The notes under the pieces: model-generated
Seen by the model: the letters and a program-made list of their open reading frames with translations, nothing else
Told to the model about the DNA's origin: nothing
The model's database searches: none
In this document: positions 1-7,225 of the stretch, piece by piece
Layout: the number at the start of each line of letters is the position of its first letter
Position numbering within the stretch: the stretch's first letter is position 1
Translations under genes and position numbers: made by a program
Source: Clostridia bacterium
GTDB lineage: Bacteria; Bacillota_A; Clostridia; Oscillospirales; CAG-272
DNA length: 9,108 bases
Reading direction: 5' to 3'
NCBI GenBank assembly: GCA_017462145.1
Contig: JAFTRT010000049.1
Span: forward strand, 1-9,108

Positions 1-1174
1 ACTTGATCACGCGGATACCGGGAATGGTATCGGTCAGTACCGAGGTAACAGCCGAGGAGCGACGCCAAATACGATGATAGAACGGTGCAATCTTCTTGCG
101 GAAGATACGGGAACCAATGACCACCAACGGAACGGGTGCCAAGGAAAACAACGTCAGCTTCCAGTTGATACACAGCATCACCACCACAATACCGACAAGC
201 TTGAAGAATTGAACCACCACTTCTCGTGTGATGGTCAGCATAAAGGACTGGAGGGTGGCGGTATCACTGCTGATACGGTTGATCACCGCACCCGTGGAGG
301 TCTTATCGTAAAATCGCATGGGCAGATGCTGGGCTTTTTCGTACACGTCCACACGCATACGGGCAATGATCTTATCACCCGATGCACGGAGGATATAACC
401 GCGAATACCGGACACGGTGTAGTGCACGATATGCAAGCATACCAAGGAAATCACCACCACAAGAAGCATCTGACGATCCTTGTTCGGCAGAATATTATCG
501 ACCAAAGATTTGGTCAAATACGGAGGAACCATGGTGATGGCAGTTGTCAAAATAGACAAAAACACCGATATAATCAAGACAGGCGCTTCAGGCTTGAGAT
601 AGCCCCCAAGCTTTTTGAGAAGTCTGCCCTTCTTCATGCAATGAATACAAGGCACTCCCGGAGCCGAAAGCGTTCTTCCGCATTTCGGGCAAACCGACAG
701 CAGCTTCTCATATACCGCCTCCATAGCCCCTAAGGCCTCGTCAGCGGAAACGCCGTCCCGTATATCGGTGACGTAAGTGAGCACCGCATCGCACAACGCC
801 GCCACGGAAAACGTGAAACGGAACACGTCGTGCAAAACACCGTCCTTGGTACGCAAGCGCATAATACCGTTTCCGTACATTCGCTTGTTGTAGATCTCCT
901 CTACATCGGAAAACAGGTAATGCTCCGAGCACTGTTCCGTTTTGAAATCATACGTGAACAGGAAAGAACGGGTGGCTAACAACACGGTTTTGCTGTAATT
1001 GGCACGGTTGGAAATTTCACCAACCACGGCAAATACAACAGGATCATCCTCCGGAACCAGAGAACGGATGGTTTGGAGCTGATGCTCCTCTAACTTTTGG
1101 TTGAGCAAAATGTTTTTTTCCATCTTCATTCGGTCGTGTCTTGCGGCACTCTCCTTATTAGATTGTTTATGCAT
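1..1174 (-). CDS. ABC exporter (fused permease/ATPase), N-terminal part, with zinc-ribbon extension; truncated at window edge
   Basis: The minus frame is open from the ATG at 1174 to the left edge (391 codons), so the ATPase domain lies outside the window. Residues about 1-190 are a soluble extension. Residues 30-150 look strand-rich and end in a helix, suggesting a PH-like fold (inference). Cys162, Cys165, Cys176 and Cys179 form a CPKCG/CIHC zinc ribbon, followed by a basic stretch. From residue 196 it reads as a type I (MsbA/BmrA-like) exporter membrane domain: helices near 196-213, 236-253, 322-336 and 340-354, a cytoplasmic loop with STGAVINRISSD (292-303) and DTIPGIRVIK at the edge. The substrate cannot be told from this part; lipids, drugs or peptides are all possible. 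The start is uncertain. ATG 1174 has GGGTGG five bases upstream; ATG 1186 is in frame but lacks a binding site; ATG 1129 is favoured if the promoter at 1173-1201 is used. Family call is firm, substrate unknown. Confidence 0.9.
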   Translation of the reverse strand, partial: MHKQSNKESAARHDRMKMEKNILLNQKLEEHQLQTIRSLVPEDDPVVFAVVGEISNRANYSKTVLLATRSFLFTYDFKTEQCSEHYLFSDVEEIYNKRMYGNGIMRLRTKDGVLHDVFRFTFSVAALCDAVLTYVTDIRDGVSADEALGAMEAVYEKLLSVCPKCGRTLSAPGVPCIHCMKKGRLLKKLGGYLKPEAPVLIISVFLSILTTAITMVPPYLTKSLVDNILPNKDRQMLLVVVISLVCLHIVHYTVSGIRGYILRASGDKIIARMRVDVYEKAQHLPMRFYDKTSTGAVINRISSDTATLQSFMLTITREVVVQFFKLVGIVVVMLCINWKLTLFSLAPVPLVVIGSRIFRKKIAPFYHRIWRRSSAVTSVLTDTIPGIRVIK

Positions 1175-1201
1175 TTTACCACCCATTTCTCGAAAAGTCA
1201 A
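1173..1201 (-). promoter_or_regulatory. SigA-type promoter for the ABC exporter gene
   Basis: On the minus strand TTGACT (1201-1196) is separated by 17 bases from TAAAAT (1178-1173), five of six matches in each box with ideal spacing. The -10 box overlaps the ATG at 1174, so transcription would begin near 1166, inside the longest reading frame. That would make ATG 1129 or 1123 the real start, with AAGGAG at 1156-1151 in the leader, although 21 bases is an unusually long spacing. It could be a chance match in an AT-rich gap. Confidence 0.55.
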
Positions 1202-1310
1202 CCCTTTTTCGACATTTTCTCAAAAAATTTTTTTGAACCAAAAAAAGCCCCGATTTTTACCCAAAATGTGGCAAAAAGCAAGGTTATTTTTTGGAAAAAA
1301 GTTCAAGAAA

Positions 1311-1353
1311 AACAGCCCCGATTGATTCCTTGTTGAAATCAATCGGGGCTGTT
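1311..1353 (-). terminator. Intrinsic terminator of the thiT-like gene
   Basis: A perfect 17-bp inverted repeat (1311-1327 with 1337-1353) has a 9-base loop and a GC core (AGCCCC/GGGGCT). On the minus strand the 3' arm runs into TTTTTCTT, as expected for a Rho-independent terminator, and it begins about 20 bases after the stop at 1373. There is no T tract on the plus side, so it acts in the minus direction. Confidence 0.92.
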
Positions 1354-1372
1354 CCGTGAACGTATGCCAATC

Positions 1373-2047
1373 TTATACTTCCGGCCGAATTGCGGGAATA
1401 CGGGAAACGAAAACGGCTGCGACAGCGGTGACGATGATCTCGGGGATCATATAGAGACCGTTATAAAAAACGGAATAGATCAAGGACAGCCACTGTCCCG
1501 TAAAGACATTCAGAATGTGGGCTCCGATGGCGTAAAAACCATCCTGGGAGAAAAACCACTCGGCCCAAGCACCGTAGAAGATATATCCCGAAAGGATATG
1601 GCACAGATAGCGTAAGGAAAGTGCCACCACACACCCCAGACACAAGGCCGCCGTTTTGTTTTTGAGCTTTCTCCGGAACAAGCCGCCAAGCCCCAATACA
1701 CCATAGGCCAACAAATAGTCGATGATCAAAATACTGATGGCTGCTCCCATCCCCATATAATCCTCGCTGTTTGGGGTGAACAGCGCCATGATGACACCGC
1801 CCTGACCGTAGCACAGATCGATTACAATCTGCACACCGGCATAGGCGCAGGAGGTCAGCAAGCCCCATTTGATGCCGTACATATACGACAGCACCACGAT
1901 TGGCAGCATACTGGCAATGGTAAAGCTTCCGCCAAAGGGCAGATGCAAAAACGGAATCAGCGCACAGACCAGTGCCAGCACGGTTGCCATGGCTAACATG
2001 ATGGCCGAGGTGGTCATGCGTTTGTTTTTGAGCGTTTGATCTTTCAT
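1373..2047 (-). CDS. thiT: ThiT-like thiamine-binding S component of an ECF transporter
   Basis: A 224-residue, very hydrophobic protein with about six membrane segments. It resembles ThiT/YuaJ, the membrane subunit that captures thiamine and docks on the shared EcfA-EcfA'-EcfT energy module (not in this window). Family-like features are LPFGGSFTIASMLPI (36-50), an IIDYLLAYG segment (108-116), LRYLCHILSGYIFYG (145-159) and FYNGLYMIPE (194-203); His150, Tyr195 and Asn196 sit where ThiT proteins place thiamine contacts, by eye. The TPP riboswitch upstream independently supports thiamine as ligand. The start at 2047 is chosen because AGGGAGG ends six bases upstream; an in-frame ATG at 2125 would put the terminator hairpin inside the coding region. 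At 224 residues it is longer than the ~180-residue L. lactis protein, with extra residues at about 82-100 and 161-186. It stands alone between its own promoter and terminator. Confidence 0.9.
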   Translation of the reverse strand: MKDQTLKNKRMTTSAIMLAMATVLALVCALIPFLHLPFGGSFTIASMLPIVVLSYMYGIKWGLLTSCAYAGVQIVIDLCYGQGGVIMALFTPNSEDYMGMGAAISILIIDYLLAYGVLGLGGLFRRKLKNKTAALCLGCVVALSLRYLCHILSGYIFYGAWAEWFFSQDGFYAIGAHILNVFTGQWLSLIYSVFYNGLYMIPEIIVTAVAAVFVSRIPAIRPEV

Positions 2048-2053
2048 GTCAAA

Positions 2054-2060
2054 CCTCCCT
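2054..2060 (-). promoter_or_regulatory. Ribosome binding site of thiT
   Basis: AGGGAGG on the minus strand, six bases before ATG 2047. It fixes the start and lies directly after the T tract of the leader terminator, so it is only transcribed when termination is avoided. Confidence 0.85.
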
Positions 2061-2070
2061 AAAAAAGATA

Positions 2071-2096
2071 AACCGCACGGAAATCCCCGTGCGGTT
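2071..2096 (-). terminator. Riboswitch expression-platform terminator before thiT
   Basis: A 10-bp perfect stem (AACCGCACGG with CCGTGCGGTT) has a 6-base loop and is followed on the minus strand by TATCTTTTTT. It lies between the TPP aptamer and the thiT ribosome binding site, the classic position for ligand-dependent premature termination. The plus side also carries a T-rich tract (2097-2104), so the hairpin could work in both directions. An antiterminator is possible through pairing of the U-rich segment just after the aptamer (2133-2122) with the A-rich run just before the hairpin (about 2107-2096); that pairing is inferred. Confidence 0.9.
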
Positions 2097-2130
2097 GTTT
2101 TTTTGATCATCAAGCATACGTTCAAAAAAC

Positions 2131-2214
2131 AAATCTCCCTACGCCGGCATTATCCGTATCAGGTTATAGGGTTCGGCGCTGCGCCGTCTCAGCCAAAATG
2201 GGCACCCCTGATTT
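2131..2214 (-). ncRNA. TPP riboswitch (THI element)
   Basis: Read on the minus strand this has the hallmark THI-box order: GGGGTGCCC, GGCTGAGA (the CTGAGA core is at 2192-2187), a GC hairpin CGGCGC/GCGCCG, GAACCC, then CCTGATACGGATAATGCCGG and GTAGGGA. The outer P1 helix pairs AAATC (2214-2210) with GATTT (2135-2131). This aptamer binds thiamine pyrophosphate; with the terminator downstream it should switch off the thiamine transporter gene when TPP is plentiful. Confidence 0.97.
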
Positions 2215-2233
2215 CTATGCGGTTTTCGAAAGC

Positions 2234-2262
2234 ATTATACTCCTCTTTCAAGAATTTGTCAA
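2234..2262 (-). promoter_or_regulatory. Consensus SigA promoter of the riboswitch-thiT unit
   Basis: A full consensus promoter on the minus strand: TTGACA (2262-2257), 17-base spacer, TATAAT (2239-2234). Transcription should start near 2227, about 13 bases ahead of the aptamer P1 helix. The -35 box begins 15 bases past the stop of the preceding foldase gene. Confidence 0.93.
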
Positions 2263-2276
2263 GCCTTTTTTCAAAA

Positions 2277-3620
2277 TCAATAGGAGAAATTGGGAGATAC
2301 ACGCTTGATATCCACCGTGGCAAGCACCTCTTCATCTACCGTAACCTTTTCGGCATAGGGAGCGAGATAGGCAGAAAACAGTGAATTGACCAAGGGTGAG
2401 ATCAGATAGTAAACGCCGGTATTCTGATTGACAAAGAAGATCTTGTTTTCCTCTTTCGCATAGGCGCCGGCATCCATTTCATAGCGCATCAGCACGTAAA
2501 TTCCTTCATCCGACTGTACCATACCAACTTCGCCGACCTCCAGTGTGTAAACCTTATCCAGGACCTTGGAGGATAGATTATAGGACTCGTTGGGAGTCAC
2601 ATAATAGCCGCCCGTATAGCTCTGCGAGCCGGAATCTTCATTATAACCGCCATCGAGGATATATTTGGAAAGGTTGTCAAACACCACCTCACGGGCGGAA
2701 GCGGGAGCATTCTCTGCCTCATTTTGCACGATCAGAGCCTTGTCGATCACCGCCTGCAATTCGCTTCCCGTCAGGGTAACCGTGATTGGAGTCGAGCCGT
2801 CGTCACCGTAGATGGGTTGACGCTTTCCGTTGATGGTATCGTATGCAACGCTACCATCCTCATGGCAATAGATCACATCTCCTTTTTTGTCTCTGACAAA
2901 ATTGCCGTCTGCATCCTTTTTGGCAGAGATCCCCTCTCCCTCTTTCTGATAAGCAACCGAACCATCTTCTCTGTAGTAGACATCATCACCGTTGGCATCG
3001 GTCTCATAGACCCCTCTCTGTGTAGAGAGAAACACCTGCTTAAAACGGACGTAATTGTTTTGGTAATACTGCTCCACCAGCTCACTGCTGACCAACGAGC
3101 CGTTTTCACCGTATCGAGTCAACTTCAGGTATTCGATCTTGGCTTCCAGCAAATATGCCTCTCGCAGCAGATCATAATTGACACCGTATTCACCCAACAG
3201 GCTGTTAAATTGCGTTTTGGAACCGCCTGCATGAAGCTCCAGCATTTCCTGAAGCTCGGCATCGATCTCCTGAACGTAGGAATCGGGAAGCTTGAGCCCC
3301 TGCTCCTCAAACAAATAAAGAGCCGCCAAATAGGTCTTGCTGTCCGAAAGAACCTTGTCGGTGTAATAATCGTTGTAAGTCTGGCCGTTTTCATTCATTT
3401 GGATATCCCAAAAGGAGGGGCTTAGTGCCGATTCACCAAAGGAATAGGAGGAGCAAAGATTGCCCTTCATACGAGAGAGAAAGAGCGTAAACAAATTGAC
3501 AGACAGCTCACTCCCCTCCAACTCCAACAGCGTCTTTCCCTTTGCGCCGCAACCGGCCAAAGAGGCAAGCAACAAGCAGAGGCTCAACAATACGGCAACC
3601 ATCGTCTTACAAACTTTCAT
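2277..3620 (-). CDS. PrsA/SurA-like lipoprotein foldase (peptidyl-prolyl isomerase-like)
   Basis: 447 residues. A short basic start, a hydrophobic segment and the lipobox LAGC (Cys24) predict a lipid-anchored protein on the outer face of the membrane. Residues about 30-190 are helical, like the SurA/PrsA chaperone arm. A parvulin-like domain seems to begin with VRFKQVFLST (191-200) and resume at about 289-382, ending in VGEVGMVQSDEGIYVLMRYE. Between lies an ~86-residue Asp/Gly/Tyr-rich insertion with repeated EDGSVAY motifs. The first strand lacks the usual histidine (Gln195), so isomerase activity is doubtful and a pure chaperone role is possible. ATG 3620 is chosen for AAAGGG seven bases upstream and a normal 23-residue signal; ATG 3644, overlapping the mfd stop with AAGGA nine bases upstream, is a real alternative. 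It is the third gene of the pth-mfd operon, whose role would be folding exported proteins (inferred). Confidence 0.8.
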   Translation of the reverse strand: MKVCKTMVAVLLSLCLLLASLAGCGAKGKTLLELEGSELSVNLFTLFLSRMKGNLCSSYSFGESALSPSFWDIQMNENGQTYNDYYTDKVLSDSKTYLAALYLFEEQGLKLPDSYVQEIDAELQEMLELHAGGSKTQFNSLLGEYGVNYDLLREAYLLEAKIEYLKLTRYGENGSLVSSELVEQYYQNNYVRFKQVFLSTQRGVYETDANGDDVYYREDGSVAYQKEGEGISAKKDADGNFVRDKKGDVIYCHEDGSVAYDTINGKRQPIYGDDGSTPITVTLTGSELQAVIDKALIVQNEAENAPASAREVVFDNLSKYILDGGYNEDSGSQSYTGGYYVTPNESYNLSSKVLDKVYTLEVGEVGMVQSDEGIYVLMRYEMDAGAYAKEENKIFFVNQNTGVYYLISPLVNSLFSAYLAPYAEKVTVDEEVLATVDIKRVSPNFSY

Positions 3621-3627
3621 ATTCATT

Positions 3628-3635
3628 CCCTTTCC
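3628..3635 (-). promoter_or_regulatory. Ribosome binding site favouring the 3620 start of the foldase
   Basis: GGAAAGGG on the minus strand, seven bases before ATG 3620. A competing AAGGA lies nine bases before ATG 3644 inside the end of mfd, so both starts may be used. Confidence 0.5.
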
Positions 3636-3643
3636 ACTTCTCA

Positions 3644-6600
3644 TTACATATATTCCTTCAAAAGTTCTGCATACCGAACGAACAAACGGTACAGCATCTC
3701 GGGAACTGCCTCTCCCGATTGCTTGCGTAACAGGATCACGGGGGTTTCGGACATCTGCACTCGTAAGCGTCCTTTATATTCCTCCGACAGATCCGACCAG
3801 ACCTCAAAATCAAAGACAGAGGGCATGATCTTGATCAGACTTTGTTCCTCTACAATGTTCAAGATCTCACATTTCACCGCCGCCGTATGAACCAGAGCAA
3901 CCGTCAGAAGATCCAACGTTTGCTTCGGAACCTCTCCGTATCGGTCGATGAGCTCGTCGATCATATCCTCACGATCCTCCACCGTCTCCAAGGAAGCGAT
4001 ACGCTTGTAAAGTCCCATCCGCTGGGTAGCGTACGGAACGTAGCTCTCCGGAATAAAGGCATCGCATCGGAGCGTGACCGTACAATCCTTCTTCTCCTGA
4101 GGCTTCTCCCCCTTTTCCTCCAAGACCGCCTCGTTGAGCAGCTTGATGTAGAGCTCATACCCCACGGCATCCAAATGGCCGTGCTGCTCAGCACCCAGCA
4201 AATTACCTGCACCGCGGATCTCCATATCTCGCAAGGCAATCTTAAAGCCTGCGCCGAATTCTGCATACTCTCGAATCGCCTCCAACCGCTTGGTTGCGAT
4301 CTCATTGACCGTTTTATCCTTGGGATAGGTAAAATAAGCATAGGCACGGCGTGCAGAGCGCCCTACACGACCTCGGATCTGATGAAGTTGAGAAAGCCCC
4401 AGGCGTTGTGCTCCTTCTACGATCAGGGTATTGGCATTGGGAATATCCACACCCGTTTCGATGATGGTGGTGCAGACCAAAATGTCGATCTCGCCTGCCA
4501 GCATCTCGCCCCAAATATCCTCCAGCTGTTCTTTTTCCATCTTTCCGTGGGCAACGGTGATCCGAGCCTCCGGAATGGCTTTTGCCAGCCGTGCGGCACA
4601 GGAATCGATGCTCTCCAAAAAGTTATGAAGATAAAACACCTGTCCGCCCCTGCGAAGTTCTCGGCGAACCGCTTCCTGCACGATCAGCTCATCATATTCC
4701 AAAACATAGGTCTGTACGGGCAATCGGTCACCCGGTGCTTCGTCCAATACCGAAATATCCCGTATTCCTCCCATGGCCATGTTCAATGTTCTGGGAATGG
4801 GGGTAGCCGTCAGCGTCAGCACGTCGATGTTTCCTGCCATCTGCTTGAGCTTTTCCTTTTGAGAAACGCCAAAGCGCTGTTCCTCATCCACCACCAAGAG
4901 ACCAAGATCCTTAAATTCGATATCCTTGGAGATCAGACGGTGTGTTCCCACAATGATATCGGTGTCTCCCCGTTTCAATCTCCGCAAGGACAAGGCCTGC
5001 TGCTTGGGGGTCCGAAAGCGGGAAATCATATCCACATTGACAGAAAAGGCTCTCATCCGTCTGGAAAGTGTTTGATAGTGCTGCAAAGCCAACAGCGTAG
5101 TGGGGACTAAAATTGCCACCTGTTTTCCGTCCAGCACCGCTTTATAGGCGGCTCGCATGGCCACCTCGGTCTTACCAAAGCCCACGTCACCGCACAAAAG
5201 ACGATCCATTGGTGTCGGTTTCATCATGTCTTCTTTGATATCCTCGATGGCTGCCAGTTGTCCTTCTGTCTCTTCATATTCAAAGGCGGCCTCGAAATCC
5301 GCTTGCAGATCGTCATCCGCACTAAAGGCAAAGCCCGGTCGACGGGAACGCTCTGCATACAGCCTGATCAGATCCTTGGCGATATCCTTGACGGCGGCCT
5401 TGGCTCTTGCCTTTGCCCGTCCCCACTCGCCGCCACCGAACCGTGACAGCTTGACCAAACCGTCATCCGAATGGGCGCCGATGTAGCGAGATACCATATC
5501 CAGCTTTTCCACCGGCAAAAACAAGCGGTCACTGCCGGCATAGCGGATATTGATATAATCTCGACTAACACCGTCGATGGTCAAATTTTCAATTCCCATA
5601 TACTGCCCGATCCCGTGGATCTCGTGAACGACGTAATCTCCGACCACCAGGTCATTATAGGACAGGATGGTTTCGGTGCCTTTGCGCTTTTTCTTCTTGT
5701 GCTTCAGTTTGCCCGATGCGGTCAAAAGCCCGTCTCTTTGTTCGGGAGCGGTAGAAAGAACGGCAATCCGGGGCGTGGTCATTTCATAGCCTCGGATGGT
5801 CTCCTTCCATTGGATCAGCGCCGTCTGCTTGGGCAGTGCCGCAAGCTCGGAGATCTCATCGGAGGCCAACACGGAACGCAAGCCTCGTGCGGTCAGCAAT
5901 TCATATAAGTTCTTGGCCGCCGCTTTGGATTCTGCCGTCAAGATCACACGGTATCCGCCACGATGATAAGATTCCAGATCCTCACACAAAAGCTCTAAAT
6001 TTTCGCAGTAGGAAACCATGTGCTTGGTGCGGAACGTAAACAGACCGCCCATCTTTTTGCCGGACATTCCTTGTCCAAGCGAATCCAAATGGACCACCAC
6101 GGAGTCTGCCAGAAACAGATCAAAATGAGAGGCAGGCTTGGCATAATCGGTATATTTCGGTGCGATGGTGCCTCCCTCCAACAGCTCCTCCACCAATTGT
6201 TGCAGATGCCACTCGGAAGCTTTGATGCGGTCATAGGTAGCGGAAGTCCCCCGTAACAAAACGGTGCTCTTCTCTCCCAAATAATCCAATAGGCAGGTAC
6301 GCTCGGGGTAAATGAGCGTAACGTATTTGTCGATAAAGTTGATCTCTGCTCCGCTTTCCACAGTAGCGATCTCCGAGATCAGCTCCTCTTGGGCACGCTC
6401 GTCACGACTCTTGGAGAACCACGCACGCATCACCCGTAAAAGCTCTTCTCGATCTCCATCCTTGAGCAAGATCTCTCTGGCCGGAGAAAAATCCACACGA
6501 TCCAAGGTCACGGTCATTCGTTGGGTTTCCGGATCAAAGATTTCCATGCGATCGATCTCATTACCAAACAGCTCAATACGGAACGGGTTAGCTCCCACGG

Positions 6601-7213
6601 TGCGGTTTCCGTCGATATCCAAATACGTGGCAACTGCGGGATAAATGTCCACAATTCCGCCACGGAGTGCAAACTGTCCGGGTGCATCCACCAGCTCCGT
6701 CCGCACATATCCTGCACGAACCAACCGCTCGGCAAAAGCAGACGGCTCCACACGGGTCTCTCCGTACGTCACCGTTTGCATGCAAGAGATCAGCCGCTCG
6801 GGGGGAATGGTATAGCCCAATGCGGCATCGGGCGTAGCAAGAACGGCATCCAGTTGTCCGCCCAACAGCTCGGAAAGCACACGAAGCCTCTCATGCTCAT
6901 AGGCATGGGAGGCAGTCATATTATAAAAGGTCAAATCCCGTCCGACAAAAAAGCCCACACGTAAGCCGTAACGCTCCAACAGCGTTTGCATTCGGACACA
7001 TTCCTTCTCCTCGGAGCAAAGGATCAAAACCGCACGGCCTGCCTGTGCTTTCCAATCCTCCACCAAAGATACGATCATAGCATCGGCAGCACCCTCGCAA
7101 AGACCGGCTACCAGAAGCGGAGCGGGATTTCGTGCATTCCGTTCACTCTGAATGGCCCGAAGCAAGTGGGCATATTCGCTGTCGGCACGCACACAATCGG
7201 TTAATAGCTTCAT
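3644..7213 (-). CDS. mfd: Transcription-repair coupling factor Mfd
   Basis: 1189 residues, the usual full length. Mfd is a DNA translocase that removes RNA polymerase stalled at lesions and recruits UvrA. Domains in order: a UvrB-like N-terminal module (about 1-240, including the RAGYVRTELVDAPGQFALRGG region of UvrA-contact type), a middle domain, a Lys-rich linker (504-512), the CarD-like RNA polymerase interaction domain (518-582, VVHEIHGIGQYMGIE), the RecG-like translocase with Walker A GDVGFGKT (675-682), DEEQ (776-779), TATPIPRTL (802-810) and QIRGRVGR (945-952), and the C-terminal TRCF domain (from about 1045). All expected motor motifs are intact. ATG 7213 is chosen because AGGGAG ends six bases upstream; the GTG at 7237 would overlap pth. 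The gene starts 10 bases after the pth stop, and its TAA overlaps an ATG of the foldase gene, so translation is probably coupled. Confidence 0.98.
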   Translation of the reverse strand: MKLLTDCVRADSEYAHLLRAIQSERNARNPAPLLVAGLCEGAADAMIVSLVEDWKAQAGRAVLILCSEEKECVRMQTLLERYGLRVGFFVGRDLTFYNMTASHAYEHERLRVLSELLGGQLDAVLATPDAALGYTIPPERLISCMQTVTYGETRVEPSAFAERLVRAGYVRTELVDAPGQFALRGGIVDIYPAVATYLDIDGNRTVGANPFRIELFGNEIDRMEIFDPETQRMTVTLDRVDFSPAREILLKDGDREELLRVMRAWFSKSRDERAQEELISEIATVESGAEINFIDKYVTLIYPERTCLLDYLGEKSTVLLRGTSATYDRIKASEWHLQQLVEELLEGGTIAPKYTDYAKPASHFDLFLADSVVVHLDSLGQGMSGKKMGGLFTFRTKHMVSYCENLELLCEDLESYHRGGYRVILTAESKAAAKNLYELLTARGLRSVLASDEISELAALPKQTALIQWKETIRGYEMTTPRIAVLSTAPEQRDGLLTASGKLKHKKKKRKGTETILSYNDLVVGDYVVHEIHGIGQYMGIENLTIDGVSRDYINIRYAGSDRLFLPVEKLDMVSRYIGAHSDDGLVKLSRFGGGEWGRAKARAKAAVKDIAKDLIRLYAERSRRPGFAFSADDDLQADFEAAFEYEETEGQLAAIEDIKEDMMKPTPMDRLLCGDVGFGKTEVAMRAAYKAVLDGKQVAILVPTTLLALQHYQTLSRRMRAFSVNVDMISRFRTPKQQALSLRRLKRGDTDIIVGTHRLISKDIEFKDLGLLVVDEEQRFGVSQKEKLKQMAGNIDVLTLTATPIPRTLNMAMGGIRDISVLDEAPGDRLPVQTYVLEYDELIVQEAVRRELRRGGQVFYLHNFLESIDSCAARLAKAIPEARITVAHGKMEKEQLEDIWGEMLAGEIDILVCTTIIETGVDIPNANTLIVEGAQRLGLSQLHQIRGRVGRSARRAYAYFTYPKDKTVNEIATKRLEAIREYAEFGAGFKIALRDMEIRGAGNLLGAEQHGHLDAVGYELYIKLLNEAVLEEKGEKPQEKKDCTVTLRCDAFIPESYVPYATQRMGLYKRIASLETVEDREDMIDELIDRYGEVPKQTLDLLTVALVHTAAVKCEILNIVEEQSLIKIMPSVFDFEVWSDLSEEYKGRLRVQMSETPVILLRKQSGEAVPEMLYRLFVRYAELLKEYM

Positions 7214-7219
7214 TGATTT

Positions 7220-7225
7220 CTCCCT
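7220..7225 (-). promoter_or_regulatory. Ribosome binding site of mfd
   Basis: AGGGAG on the minus strand, six bases before ATG 7213. It overlaps the TAG stop of pth (7226-7224), so ribosomes ending on pth are in place to start mfd. Confidence 0.8.

Noticed and set aside
74..733. Long open plus-strand frame of 219 codons
   Set aside because: It is antisense to the exporter gene. Its His/Gln/Arg-rich product has no recognisable motif and no good ribosome binding site.
1220..1236. A/T palindrome TCAAAAAA-T-TTTTTTGA
   Set aside because: Pure A/T runs of this kind are common by chance in AT-rich gaps. There is no GC stem for a terminator and no recognised operator.
1097..1336. Small plus-strand frames in the AT-rich gap
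   Set aside because: They run over the exporter start, its promoter and the thiT terminator, and have no coding character beyond Lys/Phe-rich sequence.
3842..5110. Plus-strand frame of 422 codons
   Set aside because: It lies wholly opposite the translocase part of mfd, whose motifs are intact. The predicted product is low-complexity His/Gln/Leu-rich without family signals.
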